Assembly (NCBI RefSeq): GCF_050942215.1 | Contig: NZ_CP192056.1 | Location: 4,340,001-4,404,000, forward strand | DNA length: 64,000 nt | Origin: Sphaerimonospora sp050942215 | GTDB lineage: Bacteria > Actinomycetota > Actinomycetes > Streptosporangiales > Streptosporangiaceae | Direction of reading: 5' to 3' | Part shown: one piece after another, positions 17,047-25,433 of the stretch | How the letters are laid out: every line of letters starts with the position of its first letter | Numbering within the stretch: position 1 is the stretch's first letter | Notes under the pieces: model-generated | What the model was told of the DNA's origin: nothing | What the model saw: only the letters and a program-made list of their open reading frames with translations | Databases searched by the model: none | Made by a program: the position numbers and the translations under genes

Positions 17047-18243
17047 CTACTTTTCCGCGCCGCCGACGCCGCGGGAGCGCAGGCCGGTGATGCGACGCAG
17101 CAAGTCCCACCAGAAAGGCGCGCCGAACAGCAGTGCCAGGGCCGTGACGAGGAAGCCGGGCCAGTGCCCCGGCGACGACAGCCGGTCCCACCAGCCGCCC
17201 CAGTTCGACACCCAGGCCGGCCCGCCGTCACCATCCCCGCCGTCTCCACCCCCCTCGCCCATCGTCACGCTGACGGGCGCGTTGGCGAAGATCTTCACGA
17301 AAGCGGGAGTGCTCAACACGTCGGTCACGCAGGCGTAGGCGTCCTGCTCCGGCCCGCATTCCCGCGTGATCGGGGCGAGCGCCTCCGGCCCCGACTGGGC
17401 GAAGGCGCTCACCCCGCTCCGGTAGGCGTTGTCCCTCAGCAGGTTCTTGCCGTACTCCAGGGCGTCCGCCCCGAACAGCAGCGTCACGGCGACCGCGAGC
17501 ACGGCCACGACCCAGCGGACGTAACGCCGGTAGAGGATGCTGAGCCGCTCCATCTCGCCGTCGAACCACTCGCCGACACCGCGGCGGAACGACTCCGCGT
17601 CGTGCTCCACCCGGTCCCAGACCGCCTTGAGCGGCCGGTAGAGCGGGCTCTTCATGCGGTCGAGGTCCCTCATCAGCGCCTCGACCCCGCCGTGCTCGGT
17701 CGCGATCTCCATCACGGCGACCGCGAACCGGACCGGCGGGATGTCGGCGATGGTGGTCTTACCGCGCTTACCGTGGTCGATCTCCCGCAGCCGCTCGTGC
17801 AGGAGATCGGTCAGCGACCCGCCGGACAGCGACTCACCGGCACCGCCCCCGTCCGCGGGCGCGGGCCCGGGGCTGAACCGCGGCCGCGGGTCCCTGCCGA
17901 ACGGCAGCCGCGCGAAGACCCCCAGCACGCTCGCCGGCAGCCGCGAACGCCCCTGCGCCGGCGGCGGCAGCAGCTCCATCAGGGGAGCACGCAGCCGGTG
18001 GCCGAGCCCCTTGAACGACCGCAGGAACCGGTCCAGGAACCGGGCCGGCGGCGACTCGCCGTCCGGCTTCTCCGCGCCGTCGAACGTGTCACGCAGGTAC
18101 GCCCACAGGAACTTGCTGCGAATCGCCAGCAGCCTGACGATGCCCTCGTTGATGCCGCTCACCAGCAGCGACAGCAGCAGGAAGGCCAGCACGAGACCGA
18201 TGGCGAGATCCGCGTAATACGAGATCAAAGCGATCACCCGCAC
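17047..18243 (-). CDS. Unrecognised integral membrane protein
   Basis: I do not recognise a named family. The roughly 398-aa product has one N-terminal transmembrane segment (ADLAIGLVLAFLLLSLLVSG, about residues 13-32), a cytosolic linker rich in Pro/Arg, a second segment (WVVAVLAVAVTLLFGADAL), an external loop with paired cysteines (TRECGPEQDAYACVTD) and a C-terminal segment (PGFLVTALALLFGAPFWWDLL). The region ENKRGKTTIADIPP is replaced here by HGKRGKTTIADIPPVRFAV. The start is taken as GTG 18243; GTG 18237 is also possible, and neither has a strong RBS. A Gly/Asp run (GEGGGDGGDGDGG) precedes the last segment. Confidence 0.65.
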   Translation of the reverse strand: MRVIALISYYADLAIGLVLAFLLLSLLVSGINEGIVRLLAIRSKFLWAYLRDTFDGAEKPDGESPPARFLDRFLRSFKGLGHRLRAPLMELLPPPAQGRSRLPASVLGVFARLPFGRDPRPRFSPGPAPADGGGAGESLSGGSLTDLLHERLREIDHGKRGKTTIADIPPVRFAVAVMEIATEHGGVEALMRDLDRMKSPLYRPLKAVWDRVEHDAESFRRGVGEWFDGEMERLSILYRRYVRWVVAVLAVAVTLLFGADALEYGKNLLRDNAYRSGVSAFAQSGPEALAPITRECGPEQDAYACVTDVLSTPAFVKIFANAPVSVTMGEGGGDGGDGDGGPAWVSNWGGWWDRLSSPGHWPGFLVTALALLFGAPFWWDLLRRITGLRSRGVGGAEK

Positions 18244-18404
18244 CGTTGATACACCGTCGCCCGGCGCGCGGGCAACGATTCGATCGGAACGGCATGGAAG
18301 TGCCTGACCGGCGCGGTCGCCGCGCGGCCCAGCCTCGGCCCGGCCCTCCCAGGAACCCGGTCCCTGTAGAGACCCGGCACTTATGGAAACCGGGTCACAG
18401 GAAC

Positions 18405-21404
18405 TCAGTCCTCGTAGAAGACCCGCTCCACCACCGTGCGGGCCCGGCGGGTCACCCGCCGGTAGTCGTCGAGGAAGTCCTCCGACCCGTCCGGCGGATA
18501 TCCGAGAACCCGCGCGATCAGGGCGCGCTCCTTCACCACCGCTGGGACGCTGTCCCCCGCCCGGCCGCGCACCAGCATGATGGCGTCGCGGACCCGGGAG
18601 GCCAGCCGCCAGGCCCGCGCGAGCGCCGCCTCGTCGGCCTCGTCGAGCAGACCCGCCCCGGCCGCCGCCCGCAGCGCATCGATCGTCCGGGTCGTCCGCA
18701 GCTCCGGTACGGCTCCCGCGTGCCGGAGCTGGATGAGCTGGGCCGTCCACTCGACGTCGGCCAGGCCGCCCCGGCCGAGCTTGGTGTGCACGCTGGGATC
18801 GGCCCCGCGGGGCAGCCGCTCGGCCTCCATTCGCGCCTTCAGCTTGCGTATCTCCCGTACGGCATCGGGCGCGACGCCTCCCACCGGATAGCGCAGCGGG
18901 TCGACGAGGTCGATGAACTCGCGGCCGAGCTCCGCGTCCCCGGCGCAGAACCGGGCGCGCAGCAGCGCCTGGGCCTCCCAGTGGGACGACCACCGGCCGT
19001 AGTAGGCGCGGTAGGAGGCGAGCGTGCGTACCAGCGGGCCCTGCCGTCCCTCCGGCCGCAGATCGGCGTCGACGTACAGGGGCGGGTCGGGGGCCGGGAG
19101 CGCGAGCAGCCTGCGCATCTCCTCCGCGACCGCGTGGGCCGCCTCCGCCGCGTCCCGTTCGGACGCGGCGGGCCCCGTCCCCCGGGAGAGCCCCGTCCCC
19201 TCCCCGGGGAGCACGGGCGAGTGCACGAACATGACGTCGGCGTCGCTGCCGTAGGAGCACTCCAGGCCGCCGAGCCGGCCCATCGCGATCACCGCGATCC
19301 TGGTGGGAAGGCCGGCGCCGTCCGCCACCTTGTTGAGCGCCGCGTCCAGCGCCGCCTGGATCGTCACGTCGTTCAGTGACGACAGGGCCCGGCCGACCTC
19401 CCCCACATCGATCAGGCCGGTGAGGTCGGCGCATGCCGTACGCAGCAGTTCCCGCCTGCGCAGCGCGCGGACCGCGGTGACCGCGCCCTCGGCGTCCGCG
19501 CCGTGCCGGCCGACCGCCGCCGCGGCCTCGGCGGCCAGCGCCGAGGCGGGCCGTACGGCGAGCTCGGCGGTCGAGCCGAGCATCGCGACCGCCTCGGGCG
19601 CGTGCAGCAGCAGCCCGGTCACATAGCGGCCGGTGCCGAGCAGGTGCGCGAGGCGTTCGGCCACAGCGGTCTCGTCGCGCAGCAGCCGCAGATACCAGGG
19701 CGTCGACCCGAGCCTGTCGCTGATCTGGCGGAAGCCCAGCAGGCCGGCGTCCGGGTCGGGCGCGTCGGCGAACCAGCCGAGCATGACCGGCAGCAGGGTC
19801 CGCTGGATGGCGGCACGCCGGGAGAGGCCGCCGGTCAGCGCGGCGATGTGCCGCAGCGCGCCCTCGGGGTCGGCGTAGCCGAGCGCCTCCAGGCGGGCGG
19901 CCGCGGCCTCCGGAGAGAGCCTGGCCTGGGTCTCCGGCAGCCGGGCGACCGCCTGGAGCAGCGGCCGGTAGAACAACTTCTCGTGCAGCCGCCGCGCCTG
20001 GCGGGCGTGCCGTTTCCATGTCTCGGTGAACTCTCCCGCCGGATCGGCGGTCATGCCGAGACCCCGGCCGAGGCGGCGCAGCTCGGTCTCGGCCGCTGGC
20101 ACCACGTGCGTACGGCGCAGCCGGTGGAGCTGGAGCAGGTGCTCGACCCGGCGGAGGAAGGTGTACGCCTCGGCGAGCGCCCTGGCGTCGTCCCGCCCCA
20201 CATATCCGCCCCCGGACAGGGCGGCCAGCGCGGGCAGCGTGGCGCGGCGGCGCAGCCGGGCGTCGGCGCGGCCGTGCACGAGCTGGAGCAGCTGCACGGC
20301 GAACTCGATGTCCCGCAGCCCGCCAGGACCGAGTTTGATCTGCCGTTCGGCCTCGCCCGCCGGGGCGTGACCACGCGCGTGGGCCTCCACGCGGCGGCGC
20401 ATCGCCTGCACGTCCTCGACGAAGCCGTCCCGGGCCGACGCCTGCCAGACCAGCTCGCCGACGGCGGCGACGTACGCGTGGCCGAGTTCCAGATCGCCCG
20501 CGACCGGGCGTGCCTTCAGCAGCGCCTGGAACTCCCAGGTCTTCGCCCAGCGGCGGTAGTAGGTCAGGTGGCTGTCGAGCGTGCGCACCAGCGGGCCGAT
20601 CTTGCCCTCCGGCCGCAGGCCCGCGTCCACCTCCCACAGGGCCCCTTCGGCTGTGCTCGCCGAGCAGGCCCGCATCAGGGACTGGGCGAGCCTGGTGGCG
20701 ACCCGCAGCGCGTGGGTCTCGTCGACGCCCTCCTCCGGCTCGGCCACGAAGATCACGTCGACGTCGGAGATGTAGTTGAGCTCGCGTGCGCCGCACTTGC
20801 CCATGCCGATGACGGCCAGCCGGACGTCGCCGGCGTCCTCGGTCTCGGCGCGGGCGATCGCGAGAGCGGCGTCGAGGGCGGCGCCGGCCAGATCGGCCAG
20901 TTCCGCCATGACCTCGACGAGCGACACCTCGCCCATCACGTCCCGCGCGGCGAGCCGCAGCAGCCTGCCGCGGTAGGCGACGCGCAGCGCGTCGAGGGGA
21001 TCGGAGGCGGCCTCGACGGCCTGGAGCAGCTCCTCGCCGGGCGGTGTCGTACGGCCGCCGGATCCGGCCAGCCGCCGGATGTCGGCCGGGTGCCGTACGA
21101 CGTGCTCGGCGAGGGCGGCGCTCAGGCCGAACACGCGAAGCAGCCTGCGGCGCAAACCGGCGTCGGCGCGCAGCTCGGCCGGCATGCCGGGGTCGCGATC
21201 CACGAGACGGCTCAGCGAGGTGAGCGCGAGATCGGGGTCGGCCGCCGCCGCGAGGTCGTCGAGCAGTTCGAGATCGCCGGCCCCCTCCGGTCCGGGACCG
21301 TACGGCCCGAGACCCCGCAGCAGCCGCTCGGCCCTGGCGCCGTCGGCGAAGCCGAGCGCGGCCAGGCGCCCGGCCGTCGTACGGAACCGCGGACCCGCGC
21401 TCAC
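18405..21404 (-). CDS. glnE: Glutamine synthetase adenylyltransferase
   Basis: Bifunctional enzyme that adds AMP to, and removes it from, the tyrosine of GlnA1. The 999-aa product has the two nucleotidyltransferase domains expected: GMGKCGARELNYISDVDVIF near residue 200 and AMGRLGGLECSYGSDADVMF near residue 720, each followed by its helical GlnD-PII-uridylyl-like region. Both retain the G-S/D-x-D core. It starts 15 bases after the glnA2 stop, so glnA2-glnE form an operon. The probable target is GlnA1 Tyr402 (11356-12780), because the neighbouring GlnA2 has no adenylylation site. Confidence 0.96.
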   Translation of the reverse strand: MSAGPRFRTTAGRLAALGFADGARAERLLRGLGPYGPGPEGAGDLELLDDLAAAADPDLALTSLSRLVDRDPGMPAELRADAGLRRRLLRVFGLSAALAEHVVRHPADIRRLAGSGGRTTPPGEELLQAVEAASDPLDALRVAYRGRLLRLAARDVMGEVSLVEVMAELADLAGAALDAALAIARAETEDAGDVRLAVIGMGKCGARELNYISDVDVIFVAEPEEGVDETHALRVATRLAQSLMRACSASTAEGALWEVDAGLRPEGKIGPLVRTLDSHLTYYRRWAKTWEFQALLKARPVAGDLELGHAYVAAVGELVWQASARDGFVEDVQAMRRRVEAHARGHAPAGEAERQIKLGPGGLRDIEFAVQLLQLVHGRADARLRRRATLPALAALSGGGYVGRDDARALAEAYTFLRRVEHLLQLHRLRRTHVVPAAETELRRLGRGLGMTADPAGEFTETWKRHARQARRLHEKLFYRPLLQAVARLPETQARLSPEAAAARLEALGYADPEGALRHIAALTGGLSRRAAIQRTLLPVMLGWFADAPDPDAGLLGFRQISDRLGSTPWYLRLLRDETAVAERLAHLLGTGRYVTGLLLHAPEAVAMLGSTAELAVRPASALAAEAAAAVGRHGADAEGAVTAVRALRRRELLRTACADLTGLIDVGEVGRALSSLNDVTIQAALDAALNKVADGAGLPTRIAVIAMGRLGGLECSYGSDADVMFVHSPVLPGEGTGLSRGTGPAASERDAAEAAHAVAEEMRRLLALPAPDPPLYVDADLRPEGRQGPLVRTLASYRAYYGRWSSHWEAQALLRARFCAGDAELGREFIDLVDPLRYPVGGVAPDAVREIRKLKARMEAERLPRGADPSVHTKLGRGGLADVEWTAQLIQLRHAGAVPELRTTRTIDALRAAAGAGLLDEADEAALARAWRLASRVRDAIMLVRGRAGDSVPAVVKERALIARVLGYPPDGSEDFLDDYRRVTRRARTVVERVFYED

Positions 21405-21419
21405 CTCGACGCGCCCACC

Positions 21420-22781
21420 TCAGAGGACGGGCAGATAGCGGTCGAGCTCGAACTGGGTCACCCTGCGACGGTACTCCCGCCACTCGGCCCGTTTGTTGCG
21501 CAGGAAGTAGTCGAAGACGTGCTCCCCCAGCGTCTCGGCGACCAGCTCGCTGCGCTCCATCGTCGAGATCGCCTCGTCGAGCGACTGCGGCAGCGGCTGG
21601 ATGCCGAGGGCGCGCCGCTCCCGGCTGGTCAGCGCCCACACGTCGTCCTCGGCCTCGGGCGGCATCTCGTACCCCTCCTCGATGCCCTTCAGCCCGGCCG
21701 CCAGGACCAGCGCGAAGGCCAGATAGGGGTTGCACGAGGAGTCCAGCGAGCGGAACTCGACCCGGGTCGAGGCGCCCTTGTGCGGCTTGTACATCGGCAC
21801 CCGGACGAGCGCGGACCTGTTGTTGTGGCCCCAGCAGATGTAGGAGGGGGCCTCGCCGCCCGCTCCGGCGATCGCCTCGGCGCCGCCCCACAGCCGCTTG
21901 TAGGAGTTGATCCACTGGTTGCACACGGCGGTGATCTCGGCGGCGTGCTTCAGCAGTCCGGCTATGAACGACCTGCCGGTCTTGGAGAGCTGGTAGTCGG
22001 CGCCCGCCTCGTGGAAGGCGTTGCGGTCGCCCTCGAACAGCGACATGTGGGTGTGCATGCCCGAGCCGGGGTATTCGGTGAACGGCTTGGGCATGAACGA
22101 CGCCCAGATGCCCTGCTCCAGCGCGACCTCCTTCATGACCAGGCGGAAGGTCATGATGTTGTCGGCCGTGGTCAGCGCGTCGGCGTAGCGCAGGTCGATC
22201 TCCTGCTGACCGGGGGCGCCCTCGTGGTGGCTGTACTCCACGGAGATGCCCATCGACTCCAGCATCATGATCGCCTGGCGGCGGAAGTCGTGGCCCGCGC
22301 TGTGCGGGGTGTGGTCGAAGTAGCCGCCGTCGTCGATCGGCTCCGGCCGCTCGCCCTTCTCCGGCCTGCCGTTCAGCAGGAAGAACTCGATCTCGGGATG
22401 GGTGTAGAAGGTGAAGCCCATGTCGGCCGCCTTGGCCAGCGTCCGCTTCAGCACCCACCGCGGGTCGGCGTGGGACGGCGACCCGTTCGGCAGGAGGATG
22501 TCGCAGAACATGCGGGCGGCGCCCGGGTTCTCACTGCGCCACGGCAGGATCTGGAACGTCGACGGGTCGGGTTTGGCCAGCATGTCCGACTCGTACACCC
22601 GGGAGAAGCCTTCGATGGCGGACCCGTCGAACCCGATGCCCTCGGAGAAGGCGCCCTCCAGCTCGGCGGGCGCTATCGCCACGGACTTGAGGAAACCGAG
22701 CACATCGGTGAACCACAGCCGGATGAACCGGATGTCCCGCTCTTCGAGCGTGCGGAGGACGAATTCCTGCTGGCGGTCCAA
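21420..22781 (-). CDS. glnA2: Glutamine synthetase-like GlnA2 (possible gamma-glutamylpolyamine synthetase)
   Basis: 453-aa GSI-type ligase with GFDGSAIEGFSRV, HPEIEFFLLNG, PGSGMHTHMSLFEG, ICWGHNNRSALVRVP and SCNPYLAFALVLAAG. The segment equivalent to the adenylylation Tyr reads DDVWALTSRERRALG, so GlnE cannot modify it. In S. coelicolor the GlnA2 orthologue was reported as a gamma-glutamylpolyamine synthetase; that role is likely here by orthology but not shown. A short insertion (AEAIAGAG, about residues 300-307) precedes GEAPSY relative to GlnA1. The start is TTG 22781 (GAGAGG a few bases upstream), an unusual start codon. It is the first gene of the glnA2-glnE operon. Confidence 0.93.
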   Translation of the reverse strand: MDRQQEFVLRTLEERDIRFIRLWFTDVLGFLKSVAIAPAELEGAFSEGIGFDGSAIEGFSRVYESDMLAKPDPSTFQILPWRSENPGAARMFCDILLPNGSPSHADPRWVLKRTLAKAADMGFTFYTHPEIEFFLLNGRPEKGERPEPIDDGGYFDHTPHSAGHDFRRQAIMMLESMGISVEYSHHEGAPGQQEIDLRYADALTTADNIMTFRLVMKEVALEQGIWASFMPKPFTEYPGSGMHTHMSLFEGDRNAFHEAGADYQLSKTGRSFIAGLLKHAAEITAVCNQWINSYKRLWGGAEAIAGAGGEAPSYICWGHNNRSALVRVPMYKPHKGASTRVEFRSLDSSCNPYLAFALVLAAGLKGIEEGYEMPPEAEDDVWALTSRERRALGIQPLPQSLDEAISTMERSELVAETLGEHVFDYFLRNKRAEWREYRRRVTQFELDRYLPVL

Positions 22782-22996
22782 GACGTACCTCTCGGAAAAT
22801 CATCGGGAAATCACACGTCAGGTCACCTACCAGTGTGCCTGCCGTGTGTTTCACGCGGGTTACGAAGCCCTCCTCGATCCGCAGCCGGCCGCTTGATCCG
22901 TGCCCGGCCCGGCAGTGCCGGCCGCCGCTGACCGAACCGCGGTACGGCGGCGTTCATTGGGTGGAATGTAACGCTCCAGTGCATAATCCATCCACT

Positions 22997-25063
22997 ATGG
23001 ACAAGAATCCGCCGGTCTTCCCCGCGCGCGCGGTCGCGTGGGTGATGGCCGCCGCGGCACTGGTCCTGACGGTCGTGGGAATCACCGTCCAGCTCCGGAT
23101 CCCCGCCGAGTGGCAGCCCAGGCCGCCGCTGACGCCGGATTTCGGCGCCGCGCTCACATTCCCGGTCACCGGGGCGTTCCTGGTCTCCCAGCGGCCGCGG
23201 TTCCGTACGGCCTGGCTGATCTGCTTCGGCGGCCTGCTGGCGTCGGGGAACGTGGCCTTCACCGCGCTCACGTTCCACTGGGCCGCACAGGACGACATGG
23301 AGGCCGCCATCGCCGCCCGGGCGGTCCATCTGGTGTGCCGGGCGGTGGCCGGCCTGCTGCTGGCCATCATGGTCCCGCTCTGCTCGCCCACCGGCCGGCT
23401 GCCCTCGCGCCGCTGGATTTCCCTCGTCGTGCTGAGTGTCGCGGTCTACGTGGCCGAGGTCGGGCTCGGCCTGCTGCGGCCCGACCCCGACCCCGGCCAG
23501 TACCTCTGGCCGAAGGTGATCCACAACCCGCTGGGGGTCGATGGGCTCCTCCCCTACTACTCGACGACGCGGCTGATCCTGCAGTATCTCGCCCGCTTCT
23601 GTGTGGTCGCCGCCCTCGCCTCGCTCGCGCTGCGGCTGCGCCACGCCGGCCCGGTCACGCGGCGGCAGATCGCCTGGCCACTCACCGTCTTCGCCGGGTA
23701 TGTCGTGTTCTATCTGCTGGGCCCGGACTGGTGGATTCCGGCGACGCTGTGGACGGCGCTGATCCCGTTCGCGATCCTGTTCGCCGTGCTGCGTCATCGG
23801 CTGTACGGCATCGACACGGTGATCAGCCGGACCTTCATCGCCGCCGGGCTGCTGACCATGATCAGCGCGGTCTACTTCGGGGTGGGCGCCCTGTCCGGCC
23901 TCATGGTCTCCGACTACCACCAGGTGGCGGGGCTCACCGCGGCGCTGTTCGCCGGTGCGTTCTTCCAGCCGCTGCGCCGCGCCCTGCAGCGCATGATGGA
24001 CCGCGCGTTGTACGGCAAGGTGGGCGACCCGGCCCTGCTCGCGGAACGGCTGACGCAGGAGGTGCGGCGGGCCGACCCGGCCGACGCGCTGTCCGCGGTG
24101 GTCACGGTGGTGCGCGACGGCCTGGCCGTCGACGGCGTGGCGGTCGAGATCCCGGACGGACGGCCGCGGTACGTCGAATCCGGCCGGCTCGGTCCGGACG
24201 CCAGGCGGATCCCGCTCGTCTGGCACGGCGAGCCGGTGGGGCTCCTGCTGGTCGGCAGTCCGGGCACGCGGCGGTTCGCCACCGCGCACGACGAACGGGT
24301 GATCGCCACCCTGCTCCCCCACGTGGCCGACGTGGCCCACGCCGTACGGATGACGGCCGACCTGCAGCGCTCGCGTGAGCGCATCCTCGCCGCCCGGGAG
24401 GAGGAGCGTCGGCGGCTGCGCCGTGACCTGCACGACGGGCTCGGGCAGACCCTCGGCGCGATGGCCATGACGCTCAACATGGCCAGGATGAGCCTCACCC
24501 GCTCTCCTTCCGCCGCCGACACCCTGCTGCGGGATCTGCGGGCGGGCATGGACGCGGTCGCCGGCGACATCAGGGAGCTGGTCTACGGCCTGCGGCCGCC
24601 GGCCCTCGACGACCTCGGCCTGGCGGGAGCCGTACGCGCCCTGGCCGAGGAGACGCTCCCGGCCGGGCAGGCCGGGGCCGCACGCGTCGAGGTGCGGGCC
24701 GGCGACGAGATGGCCGGGCTGCCGGCGGCCGTGGAGGTCGCCGTCTATCGCATCGTGCAGGAGGCGCTGAACAACATCCGCAGGCACGCGCGGGCCACCC
24801 GGGTGACGATCACGGCGGAACGACGCGGACAGGGCGGCGCCCACGGTGGCGTCGACACCGACCACGCCGACGGCACTGCGGGGAGGGGCGAGCTGCGTGT
24901 CCGGATCGCCGACGACGGCATCGGTCTGTCACACCGCGTGCGCGCCGGCATCGGCCTGTCGTCGATGCGGGAACGGGCCGCCGAGCTCGGCGGCAGCTGT
25001 GTGGTGAGCTCTCCCGACACCGGCGGCACGGTCGTGGAGGCCCGCTTCCCACTGGCCGCCTGA
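22997..25063 (+). CDS. Sensor histidine kinase (HisKA_3 / NarL-partner type)
   Basis: 688-aa membrane kinase. The N-terminal half has about eight or nine hydrophobic segments, then a GAF-like region (about residues 340-450). The HisKA_3 phosphoacceptor is RRDLHDGLGQTLGAMAM, and the ATPase domain shows VAVYRIVQEALNNIRRHAR (N box), VRIADDGIG and GIGLSSMRERAAELGG. All catalytic motifs are present. No response-regulator gene is adjacent, so it is an orphan kinase in this window. ATG 22997 was chosen; a CATAAT -10 lies 9 bases upstream. Confidence 0.92.
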   Translation: MDKNPPVFPARAVAWVMAAAALVLTVVGITVQLRIPAEWQPRPPLTPDFGAALTFPVTGAFLVSQRPRFRTAWLICFGGLLASGNVAFTALTFHWAAQDDMEAAIAARAVHLVCRAVAGLLLAIMVPLCSPTGRLPSRRWISLVVLSVAVYVAEVGLGLLRPDPDPGQYLWPKVIHNPLGVDGLLPYYSTTRLILQYLARFCVVAALASLALRLRHAGPVTRRQIAWPLTVFAGYVVFYLLGPDWWIPATLWTALIPFAILFAVLRHRLYGIDTVISRTFIAAGLLTMISAVYFGVGALSGLMVSDYHQVAGLTAALFAGAFFQPLRRALQRMMDRALYGKVGDPALLAERLTQEVRRADPADALSAVVTVVRDGLAVDGVAVEIPDGRPRYVESGRLGPDARRIPLVWHGEPVGLLLVGSPGTRRFATAHDERVIATLLPHVADVAHAVRMTADLQRSRERILAAREEERRRLRRDLHDGLGQTLGAMAMTLNMARMSLTRSPSAADTLLRDLRAGMDAVAGDIRELVYGLRPPALDDLGLAGAVRALAEETLPAGQAGAARVEVRAGDEMAGLPAAVEVAVYRIVQEALNNIRRHARATRVTITAERRGQGGAHGGVDTDHADGTAGRGELRVRIADDGIGLSHRVRAGIGLSSMRERAAELGGSCVVSSPDTGGTVVEARFPLAA

Positions 25064-25116
25064 CGCCGGGATCAGGTCCGCGTCGCGGCTGAACGAGCCG
25101 TACGCTTACCCATGCG

Positions 25117-25242
25117 ATGGTGATATTTCGTGCTCTTGGGCCTCCTGAGGTGATCGCCGCGGGCGAGACGCTCGATCTGGGCGGACTGCGACAGCAGACC
25201 GTGCTCGCCCGGCTGATCGTGGCCGGGGGGGCGCGCGGATGA
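25117..25242 (+). pseudogene. SARP/AfsR-family regulator N-terminal remnant
   Basis: A 41-codon frame begins MVIFRALGPPEV, then AGETLDLGGLRQQTVLARLI, and stops at a TGA. This is the start of the winged-helix/BTAD N-terminus of SARP regulators (typically LGPLEV ... LGGxRQRAVLALL). The rest of the gene is missing, so it is a decayed fragment. A second short frame of 61 codons starts in overlap (ATGA, 25239-25424) and is not recognisable; it is not annotated as a gene. Confidence 0.75.
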
Positions 25243-25397
25243 CACTGGGCGTGCCGGAGCAGGAGACAGCCGACGAGATCATGAACCTGCTGCGGCGGCC
25301 AGAGCCGGTCGACCGGGTGCACCTCGTGGTCCTCGCCTACGAGAAGGGCCGGGTAAGCCCCGGCACGGCCGGCACCCGAGCTGGACTTATCGTCTCT

Positions 25398-25427
25398 TTG
25401 ACGACAATAATTCGGACGACCTAGGGT
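25398..25427 (+). promoter_or_regulatory. nadE promoter (leaderless)
   Basis: TTGACG (-35) at 25398-25403, an 18-base spacer and TAGGGT (-10) at 25422-25427, 6 bases before the GTG start. This fits a SigA-type promoter whose transcript begins at the start codon. Confidence 0.7.
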
Positions 25428-25433
25428 GGATTC

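Noticed and set aside
16612..17191. Several frames of 60-120 codons in the spacer
   Set aside because: They overlap each other on both strands, none has an RBS or a recognisable motif.
17047..22458. 1803-codon leftward open frame
   Set aside because: Most of it is an out-of-frame shadow of glnE and glnA2; only the end (17047-18243) is a real membrane-protein gene.
25239..25424. 61-codon gene overlapping the SARP stub
   Set aside because: No family recognised, no RBS, and its end runs into the nadE promoter; probably part of the decayed region.
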